Assembly (NCBI RefSeq): GCF_030272615.1
Contig: NC_081411.1
Span: 38,510,640 to 38,574,639, forward strand
Reading direction: 5' to 3'
Length of the DNA stretch: 64,000 nt
DNA from: Cryptomeria japonica
Lineage: Eukaryota > Streptophyta > Pinopsida > Cupressales > Cupressaceae
Both the position numbers and the translations under genes were made by a program. Shown here piece after piece: positions 56,668 through 64,000 of this stretch. The notes under the pieces are model-generated. The model did not search any database. It saw only the letters and a program-made list of their open reading frames with translations, and had not been told where the DNA came from. The first letter of the stretch is position 1. Each line of letters starts with the position of its first letter.

Positions 56668-57018
56668 CATTATGTGTTGATGGATGTCCAAACCCTATTA
56701 TAAAGCTCTTAGTTTGACATAGGCTTGGAGTGCATTGACAAAGGTGAAATTACAAGAGAGGACATCTCCCTCAGTCATTAGGTTAAACACATGGAATGCA
56801 TCAACTAAACTTATGCACTTTTCAAACATGTGTATTAGTGTATTACATAAAATTTTGTTGGTGGTAAACTTATGTTTTGATGTGAGAATGAATTTGCTTA
56901 CCCTTTTCAAGGGCTTTCTTGGAAATACAGGTATGCAATAGTAGAAGAGTTTACTCAGTTGTTGTGTGTAATAAAATGGATGTGTAGCACATCCTTTAGT
57001 CACCTTTCTCTACATAAT

Positions 57019-57115
57019 GCTCTGAGATTGAGATTGAGATTGAGATTGAAATAAGCAGTTGTCTTTCTCTACATAATGCTCTAAGATTGAGATTGATATT
57101 GAAATAAGCAGTGGA
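57019..57115. repeat. Short tandem repeats (GAGATT)n in a duplicated unit
   Basis: TGAGATTGAGATTGAGATTGAGATTG followed by AAATAAGCAG, then the same TCTTTCTCTACATAATGCTCT-AGATTGAGATTG...AAATAAGCAG block again: a roughly 60-base tandem duplication holding a hexamer run. Confidence 0.7.
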
Positions 57116-60100
57116 TAGAAATAATATTGACATTGCATCATTATAATTGAAGTGTTAGAAATGTGTGTTTTTATTCAATTTAGATCTAACACAGTAGCAA
57201 TATAACACTTCCGCTATGTTTGCACTCATAAATGGTTTTATGCCATTTACATATTTCTTTTTACCAAGGATCATGATGTTGATAAGAAACAAACACTATG
57301 GGAATGAGCAAGGTAAATTTTCTTCGGCATCTTAAATTTGGGTATTTGTTTTTTATTTTACCTATAGAGAAAAAAGGATTGGTGTTCTAGATCCATGCAT
57401 GTGCTTTAAAAACAAACATCTGGACAACTTCAAATTTCTTTGCGTTTGGGAATTTTCAACCTATTAAAAAAATTGTTTCACCTGGAATTCCCAAAAAATT
57501 ATGTAGTAAACCAATGCTAGAATACAAGATGTTGGAAACAGAAGTAGCAGAACTTTACCACAACAATTTTAATGTTGTGATCCCTCAAAATCCCTTTTCA
57601 AGTAATCAATGACATAACTCAAGATTTTGTATAAATTTTTCATTCCACATCTCTAATGATCAAGTTGGAAGGACAAGAAAATCATCCATGAAATTCACTA
57701 AAATGTGAGACTGGAAATGGTGTAGATCACTTATCTAGCTTAGCTTCTCTTCATTTCTTTAGATCTATTGCTTATGATAAAATTGGGTTTTTTGGGCGTG
57801 AAAGAATCAAACATATGTGTCAATGATAGTCTGGATCATTTACTTTTCTACAACTAAAACATTGCTTGCAAGTCCATTCCAAATGGTTCCTTTGGATAAC
57901 TAGGTGGGAAAGGACCTTTCCTAATAGTCACCATGATAGGTGGGAATTCTACTGAACAGAATATTTTTAATTTAAAACAATTGTATTATAAGATTAATAT
58001 TAACATTATATTAATGTCATATGATTATTATTATTATAAATATAAAAATAATTTTAATTATATAGTAATTTAATTATAATCTTAACTGAATTCTAACTAT
58101 AATCTTAATCTCAACTCTAATACTAATTCTAATTGTTAATATAATCTTAATCTTAACTACAACATCATTTCTAATTCAACTTCATCGAATTGAAATGAAT
58201 GAGTGATCTAAAACTCAATGAAATCCTATTTTCACATGATACAAATGTCAAAGATTGTCGATAATAATTCCAAAACCCCAAAAAAATTATAAACACTAAC
58301 ACAGAGGATGCTACGGAAAAGACTCATTGTCATGTACTCCAAACGTGGGCAAAAAAGCTCTAAAAACACTCATGAAAAAATAAAGTATGATTTAGACAAG
58401 TGGGCCAATCAAATTTATTTTAAAGGTTAAATAAATAAATAAAAGTAAAAAAACAACTCACTTTACAACTTTGTTGTAAAATTAATTTTTTTATGCATAA
58501 TGTATTACAGGCGAGTCTCCAAACAGATTTCATAGTTTCAAATTAATTTGCATTCTTAGATTTGCATATTTTAAAATCACTTCATTTACATTATAAATAA
58601 TTTACACTAATAAATACAAGTTTTAAGCTTTGATTTTGTACCTCCAACATTTTATTCAAAATATATTTAACTATTGATGTAACCATTGCACCTTCTTTTG
58701 ATATAAATGCTAGTATATAAATAAATCGACCTGATGAAAAGCTTTGAACAAAAAAAAAGCCCTGATGATATTTCCAAGTTTTGTATCTATTTGAATAGTT
58801 AATTGATCGAATATATATTTTAAAATTTCAAAACATACACATAGAAATGTGAGCCAAAAGAAAATTAAAAGTTTTCATTATTTTCTTGAAATCATTCCTT
58901 TTATATGTATATAATGTTGTATAACATGTACCAAATGTAATTTTTTTCAATTTTTTGTGAGAAACTAAAAAGTGTCAGCAAAAAAATTATAAATGAGTTT
59001 TTATTTTTGAAAAATAAATATATTATAAAAATTTATTGAAGGACAACACCTTAATGTAGTTAAATTGTTTTTAAAAAGTACATGATTAGAAAGGTGACAA
59101 AATATTGATCTAGTCTTTACCCTTTTTCAAAAGTAATATCTTGAAATGTGATCTCTATTTCAGAACACACTTGACATTTACTTTTTTTCATGTTTTATGC
59201 AAAAACACTTCTTTAGACACCTTACATATAGCTCTAAGTTCAATGTTGAGGGTGGTATTCCAATGTAACTTCAAATAAAACACATGTGCATTATAATGTG
59301 CACATATTGTAAGTTATAAAAAACCCAACACACAATCATTTTTTCTTTTTTTTTTCTTTCAAGATTCTTATAATATGAACATGCTATAACATACTCATAT
59401 TATAATGCACTAGTATTATGGGTTAGAATTTTCAATCCATAATGTTAGTGCAATATATTATGCTGTATGACCTTGTGCACTTACCTATAAACCACAATGA
59501 AAGATTCAAACTATTATCATGCTTAGAGTAGGAACTATTAATCACAATTATTCATGACAACGAAAAATAGGAATAAACATCATTGAGTCCCCTATACTCA
59601 TTTTAATGTATGACTTGGCATTTTCAAATATTCAATTTTAGCTAAATCTTTTAGAATTGTAGGAATCAATCTTGCAGCACAATAAGGTGCATGGGAAATG
59701 AATTTGAATTAAGCATGATTCTATCCCAGAGGCTAAACCAAAACAATAATTGTGTTGAAGACATGACAATGAATGAAACCCAAAATGATGAATAAATAAA
59801 ACCTAAATTAAGCAAATGGAAATGTAATAAAAATCTAATATATCATGAAACAAAACCAAAACATACATAAAAGGTATGGAAAGTATAAAAAATTGATAAA
59901 AAAGCATTAGCCAATGAAAAATATTTATAATCTAATAGAAATCCAAAAAATACACGCTTAAAAATAAACGAGTTGAAAAAAAAAGGAATTCCAAAATGTT
60001 AAAATATTAGAAATATATATATTTTATAAAAGTTATAAAATTTATTAAAATCTATTTTTTGAAGTTTCAAATCATTTGAAATACAATCAAAGCCTTGTCT

Positions 60101-60430
60101 TCTACGATTTCAGATTCTTTTATGTTCAACAAAATTTCTCTATTGAATTCATTCATAATTATTTCACTAGCATACCAAAACTTTTTAACTCTTACCTTCT
60201 TAAAATCTTAATTATTTTGAACACAAATACTTAGAATACATTGATATCACAATAAAATATAAGCCCTCCTCACATTCAATGCCGAAGGGAGACGTCTTAG
60301 TTGATACGAAAGATAAAAGAAAACGCAGGAAACATACCAAATGAAAGTTAATATGTCCCATCTCTGTCAATCCACCATCGATTGTCGATGATATCTCTGT
60401 AGACTCCATATGCTATAAAATACTATAAAT
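57116..60430. other. Anonymous AT-rich intergenic DNA
   Basis: No protein-like frame or RNA gene. A short (TAATCTTAACT)-like series lies at about 58075-58165. The minus-strand frame 60409-60212 (65 residues, with a hydrophobic stretch) is not recognised. Confidence 0.45.
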
Positions 60431-60439
60431 TTGCACAAA

Positions 60440-60780
60440 TTTTAAAACCATTCAGGATGTCTATTTATACTGGAGTTATCATTCATTATAAATAAATACG
60501 ATGAAGTGCAGCTTAACAAAACTACTAAATTATGGAGTAAGAAATGGACAGCTATTGTAAGTTCTGTCTCATTTCGAATCTTACATATCGAAAGAATTTG
60601 TAAAAATTCTAAAGCTATTCAGGATGTCTATTTAGATTTGGAGTTATCATTAATTACAAATAGATACGATGAACTGCAGCTTCATAAAACTACAAAATTA
60701 TGGAGTTAAGAAATGGACTCGGCTATTTTAACTTCTGTCTCATTTTGAGTTGAGCATATCCAAAACATTAAATAGATTTA
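60440..60780 (+). repeat. Tandem duplication, 167-bp period
   Basis: TTCAGGATGTCTATTTA begins at 60451 and 60618. Both copies carry GGAGTTATCATT, AAATA-ATACGATGAA, CTGCAGCTT or GTGCAGCTT, AAATTATGGAGT and TCTGTCTCATTT. About 85% identical by eye. A plus-strand frame (60506-60709) spans the join and is not taken as a gene. Confidence 0.78.
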
Positions 60781-61172
60781 ACGTGAGCCTTTCAAACTTA
60801 TGTTCGCCGTCCCAACTTTTCTGTTTATATCAAGTTCCTGGTGCATCTCGTTTTCTCCACCACCCTTTGCGTCTGTCCTTTCTATCAATAAATGGCTGTA
60901 AAAGTCTTGTAGTTGAGATACGGCAGAATCTTCTATCTCCAGTTCGTCGAAGTGAATGTAGTTAAGTGCTACAGAATATAAATATCATCATACGTAGGCA
61001 AATTTGGTTCCATCGGCATGCTCAAGGCGATAAGCTTGTTGGTATGAATGAGGTTGTGGGTCAGAAGAGCTTTAATCAGAAGGACCTGTGCAATAAAAAG
61101 CGTTACCTAATCCCAAGTTCAAAAGGTTTCTTTATCCATTATACAGTCTGGCAGATTTAATCCTGGGGAGAG
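60781..61172 (+). other. GC-richer segment, possible 5' region of a gene
   Basis: Less AT-rich than its surroundings and without repeats, lying directly before the candidate exon at 61173. No clear TATA box at the usual distance (ATTATACAG near 61139 is weak). The open frames 60750-60965 and 60966-61160 are not recognised. Confidence 0.3.
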
Positions 61173-61207
61173 ATGTCTTGTGGCGCAGCTGCTAATCTGG
61201 TGAGAAG
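61173..61207 (+). CDS. Candidate first exon of a further SDR-like gene
   Basis: ATGTCT then GCAGCTGCTAATCTGGTGAGAAG followed by GTAGTT, encoding MSCGAAANLVR plus a split codon. It parallels exon 1 of the SDR copies (ATGTCT...ACAGCTGCTCTCTGGAGAAG/GT; MSTREVTAALWR) in start, core, last bases and donor site, but is 35 rather than 38 nt. No exon 2 (LQGKVAIITG-like) is found in the remaining 2.8 kb, so the intron would have to be long (it would include the solo LTR at 62040-63429) or the gene is truncated. Short-match risk is real. Confidence 0.3.
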
Positions 61208-62039
61208 GTAGTTGCTTCATCCTTTACTTTTTCCTGATGATCCAGATCGTTAATCTTTTCATGCTTCATTGCCAGTCAATTTGGTTGTTCATAAATTTTG
61301 TTTCAGCTAAAATCTAAATTATAATTTGCTGATTATATTAGTAAAAGCTCAACAATTCTGAGTTATAGAATAATCCTGACCATTCACTTTAATTGTCATT
61401 CAATTTGCAAGTGACTAGATACCCAGTTCAGAAATAAAGTTTTTCTTAACTAACAACTTTTTCACCTGTTAAAGTAACAATTTTCCCAACTTATAAATTA
61501 TTTAAATGTTTAGGTTTCTAAGTATATAAGAGATAATGGATATATTGGTCAATTGCTTTACTTCAAACCAGCAGGTCACAGGCCTTAACATTAAATTTTA
61601 CTGCCCAAGAAACTTAATGGGTATCTTTTAAGAATAGCTTCAAAAAGATAACACCACATATGTTTACTGAAAATGGGAATTGTTTAAGAAGAGCATCTGT
61701 TTATATGTAATACGTATACTTTTAACATAGTTTTTAATGTAAAAGTTACAGACAAAGTTATATTTTACTTGTAACAATTTAATGGTACTGTTTATGTTCA
61801 ATAATGGATGGATTAGAGTGAATTAATTTCTTATAAAAAGGTTTATGTTTGTTTTACAATAATATATAATTATATAATTTTTGAATCAAATTCATTGATT
61901 CATATTTTATGAGTAGTAGTTTATATACATTTATTTCTAATGAGAATAAAAGGTTTATTTAGCACTGTTAGTATTTAGGTGAGACTTATGAATGTGAAGA
62001 ATTGAATTTTCTTAAGAGGTTACTTTTCCTATTACTATT

Positions 62040-63429
62040 TGTAGTCACACAAATCTGTCCAGCTTAATTAAATAAATATTTGCTATTTATTTGATTAAAA
62101 ATCCACTAGCCATCAGTTAATTAAATTAGTATTTAATTAATTCATCTCTAAGCATTCTTCTATTAATTAAATAAATTATTCAATTTATTTTAATTAATTC
62201 ATTAAACCAAATCCACAATCAATTAAATAAATAAAATCTATTTATTTAATTAAAATCCCCTTTTTCCTTTTTTAAATAAATTAAATAAAATATTTATTTA
62301 AATCATTATCCCCTCCACTTGCATTTTCCTACAAATGCAACTTGCACACATTTATTGAAATAAATGAATTTTTATTTTAATAAAATCCTATTTTCCCTCA
62401 CCCACCAAATCCACTTGCAAAATCTAATCCCCTTCTAGATTCTTCTAACCCCTTCCTAATTAGCTTAATCCATCCCTTAATTATTGTCACATTCCTAAGC
62501 AAAATGGAATCACTTCTCAAAGACTTCAAAAGTCTTTGAAAAGCATTTAATGCTTTGTGTGTTCAACAAATTAACCCCCAAAGTCTTCCAAGACCACTAA
62601 TGGCTCTTACATGACCATTTATAGCTCTTACATAACCATTTATGGTTATTTCAAACTTGTCTCTCCAAACATTTATTGTTTTGACCACATTTATCCTTTT
62701 CACATTTGCACAAGAGTTTATCCATTGGATAAAAGCTTTATTCTTTGAATAAAGAGTTTATTCATTCAACCAGCCTTGACTTTAACTCCCAAGGTCATAT
62801 CAAGCATTTAATGCTTATTCTCTCTTCTCTCAACCTATCTCACATTGACACTTGTCATCCTGGGATTGGGTTGAAAGCCCTCACATGGATTTGAAATCAT
62901 TCAATCCTGACCCTTGTTGAGATTGCTCAATCTCAACCATCCATTGCTCCATTTTTCCTATAAATAGAGCCCATTTCTTCATAATTCAGATCCTGAAAAC
63001 TTGTATGCATTTAACCTATAGGCATTTTAGAGAGCATTTAGCATAGCAAACTCATGTATTGTCATTTTGGTTAAAATAAATCAATTTTAGCATCAATAGC
63101 TTAATATTAGCTTTTCATTTTACATTTAGAGCAAAATACTACAATCTCAATCTTCCATAAGCATCCATAGTGCAAAAAGCTGCTAAGAGCTACACTATTT
63201 TGGAACTTGGAGAGGAGAGGAACAAGGGAGAAGGAGCTAAGAGCATGCTAAGAGGCATTTGGAGATGCCTCATTACCTTTGTTTCATTTGTTAGATATAT
63301 TAGCATGTTTTTAGTATCTCTCTTGATATGCCTATTTAGATTAGTTTTTGATTGACTAACACTAACGATTTTCTTGTGTCTTGTGTGTTATTTATCATTG
63401 ACTAACCTTGTCCATTTTGCAGCGCATCA
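62040..63429 (+). mobile_element. Solo LTR (1390 bp), Ty3/gypsy-like
   Basis: TGTAGTCACAC...GCGCATCA with a perfect CTATT duplication (62035-62039, 63430-63434). A TATAAATA box at 62959-62966 gives plus orientation, with about 465 bases of transcribed LTR. The first 250 bases are AT-rich with repeated ATTTAATTAA-type palindromic pieces (62065-62290). About 62580-62660 has a degenerate repeat of ACCATTTATGGTT. No coding or priming sites inside. Confidence 0.8.
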
Positions 63430-63434
63430 CTATT

Positions 63435-64000
63435 CATTATTTTTCTCAGCAACAAATTCACTTAGCTTGTTAATACATTTACAAAAGCTTCATCAAAAGT
63501 TTTGCTTTATTAATCATTCATTATAGAGTCCTTTTAGCTCATCCATTGATCAGCAGACCATTTTATCTTGTGAAAAATAGAATTGTGCGAACTGTCATTC
63601 ATAAAACATAAATTAATGAATTTGATAAAAATTAAGTTATTGTTTATTTATGTGAATATCATAATTTGACACACAACATAAAATATCTCCCATTTATCAA
63701 TAAACAAACCAAAACAACTCTATAATGTTATGATTCATAACATAGAACATGGATGAAACTTTAGCAATTAGAATAACAAAGTTATGTGAACATGATTTTC
63801 GTGAAAACTCAATTGCTAATTCCCTTCAACATAAAGTAGTTTAAAAAGAATAGATGACCTCCAAGAAGTCCCACTACATGAACACCATGTAAGCACTAAA
63901 GTATAACTCAATAAATTTGATATCATAATTAAACACACTGAAAAGTACTTTTACTATTAAGAATTTTAAGAATTATTGTTCAGTGCATAATCTCTGGTTT
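63435..64000. other. Anonymous DNA
   Basis: Nothing supported in these last bases; no match to an SDR exon 2. Confidence 0.5.

Larger units (their letters stand above)
54080..57003 (-). pseudogene. PPR-protein (PLS class) pseudogene, split by Copia-5
   Basis: In sense order: 57003-56698 carries TNKILCNTLIHMFEKCISLVDAFHVFN; after the element at 56667-55013, 55061-54543 carries VSNVLVHMYAKCGRIYKAPELFNKIPKKNVVSWTTMVAG, then CSNVGALKREMNIHQ and AYELFDIMPNKNVISWNGIIVGYT; 54480-54080 has further decayed motifs. These are P-, L- and S-type pentatricopeptide repeats, whose intact relatives bind organellar RNA. Several frameshifts and stops are present, with no intact start or C-terminal E/DYW region. 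Positions 54300-54460 repeat a CCCTAT-CCAAAGCT-CATTT-AC block, expected from repeat units. Confidence 0.78.

Overview
The window looks like plant nuclear DNA, most probably from a gymnosperm (a conifer). This is inference from four things: AT-rich DNA packed with old Ty1/copia and Ty3/gypsy-type LTR elements, LINE remnants, PPR-gene remnants, and a cluster of plant short-chain dehydrogenase/reductase (SDR) genes of the secoisolariciresinol-dehydrogenase/ABA2-like type, each with a tiny first exon. No tRNA, rRNA or prokaryotic system was seen.

Layout. 1-5722: minus-strand copia element, left LTR cut by the window edge. 5723-9500: LINE-bearing repeat copy A, split by a 1.55-kb solo LTR (6878-8430). 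9800-10333: an orphan copy of the SDR promoter with no gene behind it. 10.5-12.5 kb: a tandem duplication and a large GA/GATA microsatellite. 12.5-15.36 kb: LINE-bearing repeat copy B. 15999-17557: solo LTR. About 18.3-18.5 kb: a fragment resembling the spliceosomal helicase Aquarius. 19.03-26.85 kb: 5'-truncated copia carrying a nested 3.5-kb solo LTR. 26.86-27.4 kb: PPR pseudogene. 27.9-31.5 kb: SDR gene 1 with a co-duplicated upstream block that holds a LINE RNase H fragment and a 761-bp solo LTR. 33.5-35.6 kb: degenerate unidentified coding region. 35.6-43.6 kb: second copy of the SDR block, with a pseudogene (SDR2) whose intron 1 holds a 5.1-kb copia element. 44-47.4 kb: remnants of further elements. 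49.2-50.9 kb: AT-rich DNA with a minisatellite. 51.15-52.9 kb: SDR gene 3, whose promoter has a fourfold 45-bp repeat. 53.7-57 kb: a small unidentified ORF and a PPR pseudogene split by an internally deleted copia. 57-64 kb: mostly anonymous AT-rich DNA, a possible first exon of a further SDR-like gene at 61173, and a 1.39-kb solo LTR (62040-63429).

The functional content is the SDR cluster. Genes 1 and 3 are intact 277-residue predictions with the same structure (38-nt exon 1, roughly 240-nt intron, 796-nt exon 2) and conserved TATA boxes. Gene 2 has lost key residues. Around them the window records transposon turnover unusually clearly: five candidate solo LTRs (three with clean or one-mismatch target-site duplications and supporting context) and two copia elements with their duplications, three of the insertions dated relative to a paralogous empty site within the same 64 kb.
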